From: Lachnospiraceae bacterium UBA7160
GTDB taxonomy: Bacteria; Bacillota; Clostridia; Lachnospirales; Lachnospiraceae
Assembly (NCBI GenBank): GCA_002491565.1
Contig: DKWE01000015.1
Coordinates: 4,313-17,603, forward strand
Length of the DNA stretch: 13,291 nt
Direction: 5' to 3'
In this document: positions 1 through 6,963 of the stretch, in pieces
Numbering within the stretch: position 1 is the stretch's first letter
How the letters are laid out: every line of letters starts with the position of its first letter
Translations under genes and position numbers: made by a program
The notes under the pieces: generated by a model
Database searches by the model: none
The model's input: the letters and a program-made list of their open reading frames with translations, nothing else
Told to the model about the DNA's origin: nothing

Positions 1-1
1 C

Positions 2-1711
2 GACTACTACCAGCCCGAGGCGTACGTCCCGTCGTCGGACACCTACATCGCGAAGGATTCGGCCATCAATGATGAGATTGACAAGCTGCGGCTGTCGGCG
101 ACGGCCTCGCTCGTCGAGCGGAAGGATGTCATTATCGTGGCGAGTGTCTCGTGTATTTATGGCATCGGCAGCCCGGCAGACTACAAGGACATGGTGCTGT
201 ATCTGCGCCAGGGACAGGAGCGCGACCGGGATGAGGTGCTGCATAAGCTGATCGATATTCAGTATGACCGGAATGAGATGGATTTCCACCGTGGTACGTT
301 CCGGGTACATGGGGATGTGCTGGAGATTTTTCCGGCGAATGCGGATGATTATGCGTACCGGGTGGAGTTTTTCGGGGATGAGATCGACCGGATCACAGAA
401 ATCGATACACTGACCGGTGCGGCAAGAAAAGCCCTGGAATTTATCGCTGTATTCCCGGCATCGCATTATGTTGTGCCGATGGAAAAGATTCTGGCGGCGG
501 CAAATGCCATCGAGGAAGAGCTGGCAGAGCGGGTTGCGTATTTTAAAGCGGAGGATAAGCTTTTGGAAGCGCAGCGGATCGCGGAGCGGACAAACTATGA
601 TGTGGAAATGCTTCGGGAGACGGGGTTTTGTTCTGGCGTCGAGAATTATTCACGGCATCTGGCCGGACTTCCGGCAGGGGCGACGCCACATACGCTGATG
701 GATTATTTCGGGGATGATTATCTGTTGATTATTGATGAGTCGCATAAGACGGTGCCGCAGGTCCGGGCGATGTATGTCGGTGATCAGTCGCGGAAGTCGA
801 CGCTGGTCGATTATGGTTTCCGGCTTCCGTCGGCAAAGGACAATCGCCCCTTGAACTTCGAGGAGTTTGAGAGTAAGCTGGATCAGGTGATGTTTGTGTC
901 GGCGACGCCTGGGGAATATGAGGAGCAGCATGAGCTTCTCCGCGCGGAGCAGATTATCCGGCCGACGGGGCTTCTGGATCCGCTGGTTGAAGTGCGGCCG
1001 GTCGAGGGTCAGATTGATGATCTAATCGGGGAGATCAATAAAGAAACAGCAGCTGGAAATAAGGTGCTGGTGACGACGCTGACTAAGAGGATGGCAGAAG
1101 ATCTGACAGATTATATGAAAGAGGTTGGGATTCGAGTGCGGTATCTGCACTCGGACATTGATACGCTGGAGCGGACGGAGATCATCCGGGACATGCGGCT
1201 CGATGTGTTTGATGTGCTGGTCGGGATCAACCTGCTGCGGGAGGGGCTGGATATTCCGGAGATTTCATTGGTCGCGATTCTGGACGCGGACAAAGAGGGA
1301 TTTCTTCGCTCGTCGGTATCGCTGATCCAGACGATCGGCCGCGCGGCGCGGAATGCGCAGGGGCATGTCATTATGTATGCAGATGTAGTTACGGATTCCA
1401 TGCGTGTCGCGATTGACGAGACAATGCGCCGCCGTGAGATTCAGGAAAAGTATAATGAGGAGCATGGGATTACGCCGCAGACGATCAAAAAGGCGGTGCG
1501 GGATCTGATCAGTATTTCTAAGGCAGTGGCAAGGGAAGAGAAGGAGCTTGAGAAAGATCCGGAGTCGATGAGCCGCGAGGAGCTGGAAAAGCTGATTGAA
1601 GAAGTACAGAAGCAGATGAAGAAAGCTGCGGCGGAGCTGAATTTCGAGTCAGCAGCGGAACTGAGAGATAAGATGATTTCGCTGAAAAAATATTTGCAGG
1701 AGCTTCGGTGA
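2..1711 (+). CDS. uvrB: UvrABC system protein B, 5'-truncated by the window edge
   Basis: UvrB is the damage-verifying helicase-like subunit of nucleotide excision repair. It is loaded by UvrA, opens DNA around a lesion and recruits UvrC. The reading frame is open from base 2, and the 569 residues seen begin inside the beta-hairpin (DYYQPEAYVPSSDTYI), whose aromatic residues clamp one DNA strand. By comparison with the family (about 660 residues), roughly 95 N-terminal residues, including Walker A, lie outside the window. Visible in order: the SVSCIYGIGSP segment, the LLIIDESHKT Walker B/DESH-type motif near base 720, FVSATPG, and the second helicase lobe with GINLLREGLDIPE and QTIGRAARN (motifs V and VI, about 1220-1350). 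The C-terminal UVR motif (ELNFESAAELRDKM, about 1635-1676) contacts UvrC. The stop TGA at 1709-1711 overlaps a possible GTG start of uvrA, so the two are co-transcribed. Identification is secure. Confidence 0.98.
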   Translation, partial: DYYQPEAYVPSSDTYIAKDSAINDEIDKLRLSATASLVERKDVIIVASVSCIYGIGSPADYKDMVLYLRQGQERDRDEVLHKLIDIQYDRNEMDFHRGTFRVHGDVLEIFPANADDYAYRVEFFGDEIDRITEIDTLTGAARKALEFIAVFPASHYVVPMEKILAAANAIEEELAERVAYFKAEDKLLEAQRIAERTNYDVEMLRETGFCSGVENYSRHLAGLPAGATPHTLMDYFGDDYLLIIDESHKTVPQVRAMYVGDQSRKSTLVDYGFRLPSAKDNRPLNFEEFESKLDQVMFVSATPGEYEEQHELLRAEQIIRPTGLLDPLVEVRPVEGQIDDLIGEINKETAAGNKVLVTTLTKRMAEDLTDYMKEVGIRVRYLHSDIDTLERTEIIRDMRLDVFDVLVGINLLREGLDIPEISLVAILDADKEGFLRSSVSLIQTIGRAARNAQGHVIMYADVVTDSMRVAIDETMRRREIQEKYNEEHGITPQTIKKAVRDLISISKAVAREEKELEKDPESMSREELEKLIEEVQKQMKKAAAELNFESAAELRDKMISLKKYLQELR

Positions 1712-1776
1712 GCACGAGAACAGCAGAGCAGTTAGAGATAAGAAAAAGCGATTACAAGGAGAAGAAGAACAGAAAG

Positions 1777-4632
1777 ATGGAGAATAAGAATCGAAACCAG
1801 TATATTCGCATCCGCGGAGCGAATGAGCATAATTTGAAGGATGTCAGCATTGATATCCCGCGGAACCAATTTGTGGTGTTGACCGGATTATCCGGGTCGG
1901 GTAAGTCGTCGCTTGCATTTGATACGATCTATGCGGAGGGACAGCGGCGCTATATGGAGTCCCTTTCCTCCTACGCGCGGCAGTTTCTGGGACAGATGGA
2001 GAAACCGGATGTAGAGAGCATTGAGGGGCTGCCGCCGGCGATCTCAATTGACCAGAAATCAACCAACCGCAATCCGCGGTCGACAGTCGGGACGGTGACA
2101 GAGATTTATGACTATTTTCGTCTTCTGTATGCCCGGATCGGCACTCCGCATTGTCCGAAATGCGGCAGAGAGATCAAGAAGCAGAGTGTGGATCAGATGG
2201 TGGATCAGCTTATGGCACTTCCGGAGCGGACAAGGGTACAACTGCTGGCACCGGTGGTGCGTGGAAGAAAGGGCGAACATGTGAAGCTGCTGGATCAGGC
2301 GAAAAAGAGCGGCTATGTCCGGGTACGGATTGACGGGAATATGTACGAGCTTTCGGAAGAGATTAAGCTGGAGAAAAACATCAAACATAATATAGAAATT
2401 GTGGTGGACCGCCTCGTGATCAAGCCGGGAATTGAAAAACGTCTGACCGATTCGCTGGAGACAGTGCTGCACCTGACAAATGGCCTGGCACTTGCGGAGA
2501 TACAGGAGTGGGAAGCGCAGAACAGCCAGGTACTCAGTTTCAGTCAGAGCTTTTCCTGCCCGGACTGTGGGATCAGTGTGGAGGAAATCGAGCCACGCAG
2601 CTTCTCTTTCAACAATCCGTTTGGGGCTTGCCCGGACTGTTATGGTCTTGGGTATAAGATGGAGTTTGACATAGAGCTGATGATACCGGACCGGTCATTA
2701 AGTATTCTGGACGGTGCGATTGTTGTGACCGGATGGCAGTCCTGCACGGATAAGGGAAGCTTTACACGCGCAATTCTGGATGCGCTTGCGAAGGAATATC
2801 AGTTTGATCTTGCTACGCCGTTTCAGGAGCTGCCGCAAGAGGTGCAGGAGATGCTTCTTCATGGGACAAATGGCCATGAAGTGAAGGTGCACTACAAGGG
2901 GCAGCGAGGGGAAGGCATCTACGATGTGGCGTTTGAGGGGCTTATTAAAAATGTGGAGCGGCGTTATCGCGAGACCGGTTCCGATACGATGAAACAGGAA
3001 TACGAGAGCTTTATGAGAATTACGCCGTGCAGAACATGCGGAGGCCGGAGACTGAAAAAGTCTGCGCTTGCTGTGACCGTGGCGGATAGAGATATCTATG
3101 AGGTCACTTCCATGGCGATCGGAGAACTGCAGCGGTTTATGGAGGAACTGGTGCTGACGAATCAGCAGGAGCTGATCGGCCACCAGATTCTGAAGGAGAT
3201 CCGTGCAAGACTGCGCTTTCTTGTTGATGTAGGGCTGGAGTATCTTAGTCTGGCGCGGGCGACGGCAACTTTGTCCGGAGGGGAGGCGCAGCGCATTCGT
3301 CTTGCAACGCAGATTGGCTCTGGACTCGTCGGGGTTGCATATATTCTGGATGAGCCCAGCATCGGATTGCATCAGAGGGATAATGACAAACTGCTGAAAA
3401 CGTTGAATAGCCTGCGGGATCTCGGAAATACTCTGATTGTAGTAGAGCATGACGAGGATACAATGCGCGCAGCAGATTTTGTTGTGGATGTCGGTCCAGG
3501 AGCCGGGGAACATGGGGGCCATATCGTAGCGAGCGGCTCTGTGGAAGATTTGATGGAGTGTGAGGAGTCGGTCACAGGAGCTTATCTGAGCGGGCGGATC
3601 CGGATACCGGTGCCGGACGAGAGGAGAAAGCCGACTGGCTGGATTGAGGTTTGCGGAGCGAGGGAGAACAATCTCAAGAATATCAATGTCAAATTTCCGC
3701 TTGGCGTGATGACCTGTGTGACTGGAGTTTCCGGGTCGGGGAAAAGCTCGCTTGTCAATGAGATATTGTACAAGCGCATGGCGCGGGATCTGAACCGTGC
3801 GCGTGTGATTCCGGGAAAGCATACAGCAGTGCTTGGGCTGGATCAGCTGGATAAGGTGATCAGCATTGACCAGTCTCCGATCGGCCGGACGCCCCGATCG
3901 AATCCGGCGACCTACACAGGGGTATTTGACCAGATCCGGGATCTGTTTGCCGCGACGGCAGATGCAAAGGCACGCGGTTACAAGAAAGGACGTTTCAGCT
4001 TCAATATCAAGGGTGGGCGATGTGAGACCTGTGCAGGGGACGGAATTTTGAAGATCGAGATGCATTTCCTGCCGGATGTCTATGTGCCGTGTGAAGTTTG
4101 CAAGGGGAAACGCTATAACCGGGAGACGCTTGAGGTAAAGTATAAAGGAAAGTCGATCTACGATGTGCTGAATATGACGGTCGAGGAGGCGCTGGATTTT
4201 TTCCGCCCGATTCCGTCAATTTACCGGAAAATTGAGACACTGAATGATGTAGGGTTGTCCTACATCCGGCTGGGCCAGCCGTCTACAGAGCTTTCCGGAG
4301 GTGAGGCACAGCGGGTGAAGCTGGCAACAGAGTTGAGCCGCAGAAGTACCGGGAGGACGGTCTATATCTTGGATGAGCCGACCACAGGGCTTCATTTTGC
4401 GGATGTCCATAAGCTGATTGATATTTTGCGCAGACTGACCGAGGGCGGTAATACGGTGATCGTAATCGAACACAATCTGGATGTGATAAAGACGGCAGAC
4501 TATATTATTGATATTGGTCCGGAGGGCGGAGACCGCGGAGGAACTGTGATTGCGCAGGGAACCCCGGAGGAGGTAGCGCAGAATCCGGTATCTTATACAG
4601 GAAAGTATATAGGGAGATATCTGGCAGATTGA
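1777..4632 (+). CDS. uvrA: UvrABC system protein A (excinuclease ATPase subunit)
   Basis: UvrA is the dimeric ABC-type ATPase that scans DNA for damage and hands it to UvrB. Starting at ATG 1777 the product has 951 residues, the usual family length, and conserved sequence (YIRIRGANEHNLKD) begins at residue 9. Seen in order: Walker A GLSGSGKS (37-44), first zinc pair CPKC (126-129), insertion-domain zinc module CPDC (261-264) with CPDC (285-288), ABC signature LSGGEAQR (499-506) followed by ILDEPSIGL, second Walker A GVSGSGKSS (650-658), C-terminal zinc module CETC (749-752) with CEVC (772-775), and second signature LSGGEAQR (839-846) followed by ILDEPTTGL. All nucleotide-binding and zinc residues are intact. 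An upstream in-frame GTG at 1708, overlapping the uvrB stop and preceded by AGGAG at 1698-1702, would add 23 charged, non-conserved residues. AAGGAG (1756-1761) sits 15 bases before ATG 1777, which is rather far, so the start is not fully settled. Confidence 0.98.
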   Translation: MENKNRNQYIRIRGANEHNLKDVSIDIPRNQFVVLTGLSGSGKSSLAFDTIYAEGQRRYMESLSSYARQFLGQMEKPDVESIEGLPPAISIDQKSTNRNPRSTVGTVTEIYDYFRLLYARIGTPHCPKCGREIKKQSVDQMVDQLMALPERTRVQLLAPVVRGRKGEHVKLLDQAKKSGYVRVRIDGNMYELSEEIKLEKNIKHNIEIVVDRLVIKPGIEKRLTDSLETVLHLTNGLALAEIQEWEAQNSQVLSFSQSFSCPDCGISVEEIEPRSFSFNNPFGACPDCYGLGYKMEFDIELMIPDRSLSILDGAIVVTGWQSCTDKGSFTRAILDALAKEYQFDLATPFQELPQEVQEMLLHGTNGHEVKVHYKGQRGEGIYDVAFEGLIKNVERRYRETGSDTMKQEYESFMRITPCRTCGGRRLKKSALAVTVADRDIYEVTSMAIGELQRFMEELVLTNQQELIGHQILKEIRARLRFLVDVGLEYLSLARATATLSGGEAQRIRLATQIGSGLVGVAYILDEPSIGLHQRDNDKLLKTLNSLRDLGNTLIVVEHDEDTMRAADFVVDVGPGAGEHGGHIVASGSVEDLMECEESVTGAYLSGRIRIPVPDERRKPTGWIEVCGARENNLKNINVKFPLGVMTCVTGVSGSGKSSLVNEILYKRMARDLNRARVIPGKHTAVLGLDQLDKVISIDQSPIGRTPRSNPATYTGVFDQIRDLFAATADAKARGYKKGRFSFNIKGGRCETCAGDGILKIEMHFLPDVYVPCEVCKGKRYNRETLEVKYKGKSIYDVLNMTVEEALDFFRPIPSIYRKIETLNDVGLSYIRLGQPSTELSGGEAQRVKLATELSRRSTGRTVYILDEPTTGLHFADVHKLIDILRRLTEGGNTVIVIEHNLDVIKTADYIIDIGPEGGDRGGTVIAQGTPEEVAQNPVSYTGKYIGRYLAD

Positions 4633-4640
4633 ATGATAAA

Positions 4641-4711
4641 TAACTGATACATTCAACTATCCAATTTGCAGCCAATATTGCCATATTTAAGCGTAGTGAA
4701 TGTGTCAGTTA
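4641..4711. repeat. Imperfect inverted repeat / long stem-loop downstream of uvrA
   Basis: TAACTGATACATTCAACT (4641-4658) pairs with AGTGAATGTGTCAGTTA (4695-4711). The stem has 17 pairs, one of them G-T, and a single bulged A, enclosing a 36-base AT-rich loop. It begins 9 bases after the uvrA stop. No T-tract follows, so it is not a classical terminator. It may protect the uvrBA mRNA 3' end or be the remains of a small mobile element. Confidence 0.6.
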
Positions 4712-4760
4712 ATTAATTAGAAATGAGCAAATACAAAATATTGCCCAATGAATTCCGAAA

Positions 4761-4780
4761 TGTGTGGACAATACCACACA
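4761..4780. repeat. Perfect 7-bp inverted repeat
   Basis: TGTGTGG (4761-4767) and CCACACA (4774-4780) are perfect complements around the 6-base loop ACAATA. The segment between this hairpin and 4855 is AT-rich and shows no gene. No T-run follows, so termination is unlikely. An operator or a remnant of repetitive spacer DNA is possible. Confidence 0.4.
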
Positions 4781-4855
4781 AATACTAAGAAAAGTTTTGC
4801 TGCAAAGACAAGGTATGCTTCCTTTTGTGCGTTTTTTAGAATATACCATAGCTTC

Positions 4856-5020
4856 CTAGAGCGTGTTTGAAAAATCATTCCTACCATCTGGACGCCACAC
4901 TTTGCGTGATATTTCTGCCAAATTCAGTTGACGTAGCCCGCTACGCCGCCTTCATTTGGCAGAAATCTCCCACAAATTGTGACGCACTCTGGCAGAAAGC
5001 ACTTTTCAAACACGCTCTAG
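4856..5020. repeat. 165-bp palindromic MITE-like intergenic element
   Basis: The outer arms CTAGAGCGTGTTTGAAAA (4856-4873) and its exact complement (5003-5020) are 18 bp and perfect. An inner pair, ATTTCTGCCAAAT (4911-4923) with ATTTGGCAGAAAT (4954-4966), is also perfect, and the centre is GTAGC-CC-GCTAC (4933-4944). The 52 bases between the outer arms and the centre on each side align without gaps, with frequent substitutions in their outer half. The whole element therefore folds into one long hairpin centred near 4938. It lacks a transposase, so if mobile it is non-autonomous. Its minus strand reads CGVQMVGMIFQTRS in one frame, which resembles, from memory, short proteins annotated as DUF6783 in Lachnospiraceae; this suggests those annotations may be translations of the same repeat family. 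Forward-strand translation of the element (4867-5076) is probably not a real gene. Confidence 0.8.
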
Positions 5021-5077
5021 CAGCCCGGTGCCGGCACATGGCAGAGATACTCCACTGGTTTTCTTTTACAAAATAAG

Positions 5078-5108
5078 AAAAAGCCTGACGCATCACGTCA
5101 GGCTTTTT
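5078..5108. terminator. Strong rho-independent terminator, probably bidirectional
   Basis: AAAAAGCCTGACG (5078-5090) and CGTCAGGCTTTTT (5096-5108) form a perfect 13-bp stem with loop CATCA. Read on the + strand it ends in TTTTT and would stop transcripts coming from uvrBA. Read on the minus strand the T-tract is longer and continues as TTTTTCTTATTTTG, so it is the better terminator in that direction. No protein gene requires a minus-strand terminator here. Confidence 0.85.
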
Positions 5109-5141
5109 CCGGAAAGAGAAAAATTTGGGTTGAAAAATGTT

Positions 5142-5214
5142 CCCCGTATGGGGTTGGCTCCCTATACAGGTAATGTTTGAGGGAGTACTTGGCAGCGTGT
5201 GGGGGCTGCCAAGT
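5142..5214. other. Block of alternative hairpins; possible structured RNA
   Basis: GTATGGGG (5146-5153) pairs with CCCTATAC (5160-5167), one wobble, loop TTGGCT. The same bases can instead form CCCC/GGGG (5142-5145 with 5150-5153) or CTCCC/GGGAG (5158-5162 with 5181-5185). These options exclude one another. A separate perfect 10-bp stem follows: ACTTGGCAGC (5187-5196) with GCTGCCAAGT (5205-5214). There is no open reading frame worth calling. I could not match this to a riboswitch or RNA family by eye. Which strand is transcribed is unknown. Confidence 0.45.
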
Positions 5215-5302
5215 GTGAGTTATGAAATATGCTAGCTCCTCGCTAACATGGTTATACTATACTTGATAAATGTGTTGAAAATATGTCTAGTTTCTAAAAA
5301 AA

Positions 5303-5389
5303 ACGGAAAGATAATTAAGAAATCCTTTCACAAAAAGGAAGGAAAAATGATTTACGATTTCTTAAGAAAAACAATTTCCATTTTTCCGT
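5303..5389. promoter_or_regulatory. Nested dyad symmetry upstream of and overlapping the mreB promoter
   Basis: Three inverted repeats share roughly one region: ACGGAAA (5303-5309) with TTTCCGT (5383-5389), TTAAGAAATC (5315-5324) with GATTTCTTAA (5356-5365), and TCCTTT (5323-5328) with AAAGGA (5334-5339). The right outer arm lies between the predicted -35 and -10 boxes of mreB. The region is very AT-rich. It could be a regulator binding site, or simply AT-rich upstream-element DNA. Confidence 0.4.
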
Positions 5390-5404
5390 AATCTATACTA
5401 TAAT
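5375..5404 (+). promoter_or_regulatory. Predicted sigma-A-type promoter of mreB
   Basis: A perfect -10 box TATAAT is at 5399-5404. The -35 candidate TTTCCA (5375-5380) matches TTGACA at four of six positions with an 18-base spacer. Transcription would start near 5411, giving a leader of about 75 bases. Confidence 0.6.
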
Positions 5405-5410
5405 AAACGT

Positions 5411-5485
5411 ACATGCCTGCTTCACAGGCGCTATAGGCGGACGGAGCGGGGAAATGCAGTCAGGACAGAGAAAGGAGCAGGAAGC
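5411..5485 (+). promoter_or_regulatory. mreB leader with small hairpin and ribosome binding site
   Basis: GCCTG (5415-5419) and CAGGC (5425-5429) form a 5-bp hairpin with loop CTTCA at the predicted 5' end of the transcript. AAGGAG (5472-5477) lies 8 bases before the ATG at 5486 and fixes the start. Confidence 0.55.
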
Positions 5486-6478
5486 ATGGCAGCTACGGAT
5501 GTCGGGATAGATCTGGGAACCGCCAGTATATTGGTGTATGTCAGAGGAAAGGGCGTCGTATTGAAGGAGCCATCGGTTGTGGCATACGACAGAGATACAA
5601 ATAAAATCAAGGCAATTGGGGAGGAAGCACGGCTGATGCTCGGAAGAACGCCTGGGAATATCGTCGCGGTTCGTCCTATGCGGAAGGGCGTGATTTCAGA
5701 CTACACGGTAACGGAGCAGATGCTGAAATACTTCATCCAGAAAGCGATTGGAAAGATGTCATTCCGCAAGCCGCGGGTCAGTATCTGTGTGCCAAGCAGT
5801 GTCACAGAGGTAGAGAAAAAAGCGGTCGAGGATGCTACCTATCAGGCTGGCGCGCGTGAAGTGCATATCATCGAGGAGCCGATTGCTGCTGCGATCGGAG
5901 CAGGGATTGATATTTCACGGCCCTGTGGGAATATGATTGTGGATATCGGGGGTGGCACCTGCGATGTCGCGGTGATTTCACTGGATGGAATTGTCGTCAG
6001 TTCATCGATCAAGGTAGCCGGGGACGATTTCGATGATGCTATTATGAAATATGTGCGGAAAAAATACAGTTTGATGATTGGAGAGCAGACAGCGGAGGAG
6101 ATCAAGATCACGATCGGGACCGCATTTGAAAAGCCGGAGCCGAAAATCATGGAGGTGAAGGGAAGAGATCTGGTGACTGGACTTCCGAAAACGATTCGCG
6201 TAACCTCAGAAGATACGCGGGACGCGCTGAAGGAAGTAACCGGACAGATCGTGGATGCAGTGCACAGTGTGCTGGAACGAACGCCACCGGAGCTGGCGGC
6301 GGATGTGGTAGATCGAGGGATTGTTCTGACTGGCGGCGGTGCGCTTTTGAGCGGCTTGGAAGAGTTGATTGAGGCACGAACCGGAATTAATACGATGACT
6401 GCGGAAGATCCGATGACGGTTGTTGCTGTTGGGACTGGAAAATTTGTCGAGCTGACGGCTTCGCATGGGAAGCTGTAG
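5486..6478 (+). CDS. mreB: Rod shape-determining protein MreB (actin-like)
   Basis: MreB polymerises on the inner face of the membrane in an ATP-dependent way and guides lateral cell-wall synthesis. The 330-residue product is close to the usual length. Actin-fold motifs are in place: phosphate-1 DLGTAS (9-14), phosphate-2 DIGGGTCD (153-160), and the adenosine motif LTGGGALL (281-288). MreB-family stretches such as EEARLMLGRTPGNIVA and ERTPPELAAD are clear. It resembles MreB more than Mbl by eye (for example VEDATYQAGAREV). The phosphate-2 loop has Cys where I recall Thr in most MreB proteins. It has its own promoter and strong ribosome binding site. mreC and mreD do not follow, so this is a stand-alone copy; a further mreB in an mreBCD operon elsewhere is plausible but cannot be seen here. 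It is followed by the 40-base repeat array. Confidence 0.95.
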   Translation: MAATDVGIDLGTASILVYVRGKGVVLKEPSVVAYDRDTNKIKAIGEEARLMLGRTPGNIVAVRPMRKGVISDYTVTEQMLKYFIQKAIGKMSFRKPRVSICVPSSVTEVEKKAVEDATYQAGAREVHIIEEPIAAAIGAGIDISRPCGNMIVDIGGGTCDVAVISLDGIVVSSSIKVAGDDFDDAIMKYVRKKYSLMIGEQTAEEIKITIGTAFEKPEPKIMEVKGRDLVTGLPKTIRVTSEDTRDALKEVTGQIVDAVHSVLERTPPELAADVVDRGIVLTGGGALLSGLEELIEARTGINTMTAEDPMTVVAVGTGKFVELTASHGKL

Positions 6479-6555
6479 CAGGCAGCATCAGAGCAAAAAC
6501 AGATGGTATTGAGGTAATAAGAAAGAAATGATGCTTTCTGCGAGTGTGAAATTCT

Positions 6556-6915
6556 GGGAAGTGCGTTGCAAAGGCGCGGATTCTTTGAAAGTGCGGGCGA
6601 AATGTCTGTAAAAGCGCAGATTTTGTGGATGCGCAGACGGAGTGCCAGCAAAAGCATGGATTGCATGAATGGCTGGACGGAATGCCAGCAAAAGCATGGA
6701 TTGTATGAATGGCTGGACGGAGTGCCAGCAAAAGCATGGATTCCATGAATGGCTGGACGGAATGCCAGCAAAAGCATGGATTGCATGAATGGCTGGACGG
6801 AATGCCAGCAAAAGCACGGATTGCGTGAATGGACAGACGGAATGCCAGCAAAGCGGGGATACTAAGGTTGGGCTGGGAGATGTCTGCAAAGGCGCAGATT
6901 CCAGGGATGAACAGG
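6556..6915. repeat. Tandem array of nine 40-base units between mreB and recD2
   Basis: Nine consecutive units of exactly 40 bases fit one register (6556, 6596, 6636 and so on to 6876). The five central units (6636-6835) are near-identical, each beginning GACGG, then RTGCCAGCAAAAGCAYGGATT, then a TGAATGG segment. Units 6596-6635 and 6836-6875 are degenerate, and 6556-6595 and 6876-6915 more so. Decay continues toward 6955, so almost the whole spacer may be derived from this repeat. Inside each central unit a short hairpin forms (arms at 6655-6658 and 6664-6667 in the first), and GCTGG/CCAGC (6672-6676 with 6685-6689) forms a second one across four unit junctions. Because 40 is not a multiple of three, no fixed peptide repeat is encoded in a single frame. 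There are no variable spacers, so it is not CRISPR. Confidence 0.93.
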
Positions 6916-6963
6916 CAGAGATTTGAAACAGGCGGATACATTTAGATTGTGAGTGCATGAAGT

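Noticed and set aside
2698..4065. A 455-codon minus-strand frame opposite uvrA
   Set aside because: It lies antisense to a highly conserved gene and has no recognisable domain; the openness reflects uvrA codon use.
5028..5037. GTGCCGGCAC perfect palindrome
   Set aside because: A lone 10-base palindrome between the repeat element and the terminator; expected by chance and without context.
4867..5076. A 69-codon + strand reading frame
   Set aside because: It lies almost wholly inside the 165-bp palindrome and runs into the terminator region. Its composition follows the repeat, and it has no ribosome binding site.
5405..5485. c-di-AMP (ydaO-type) or other known riboswitch before mreB
   Set aside because: The leader is only about 75 bases with one 5-bp hairpin, and no conserved riboswitch core was recognised.
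6566..6748. A 60-codon + strand frame through the repeat array
   Set aside because: It is a by-product of tandem repetition with a rotating frame, and no family or ribosome binding site is recognisable.
6556..6915. CRISPR array
   Set aside because: The units are contiguous 40-mers with no unique spacers, divergence is graded from centre to edges, and no cas gene is near.
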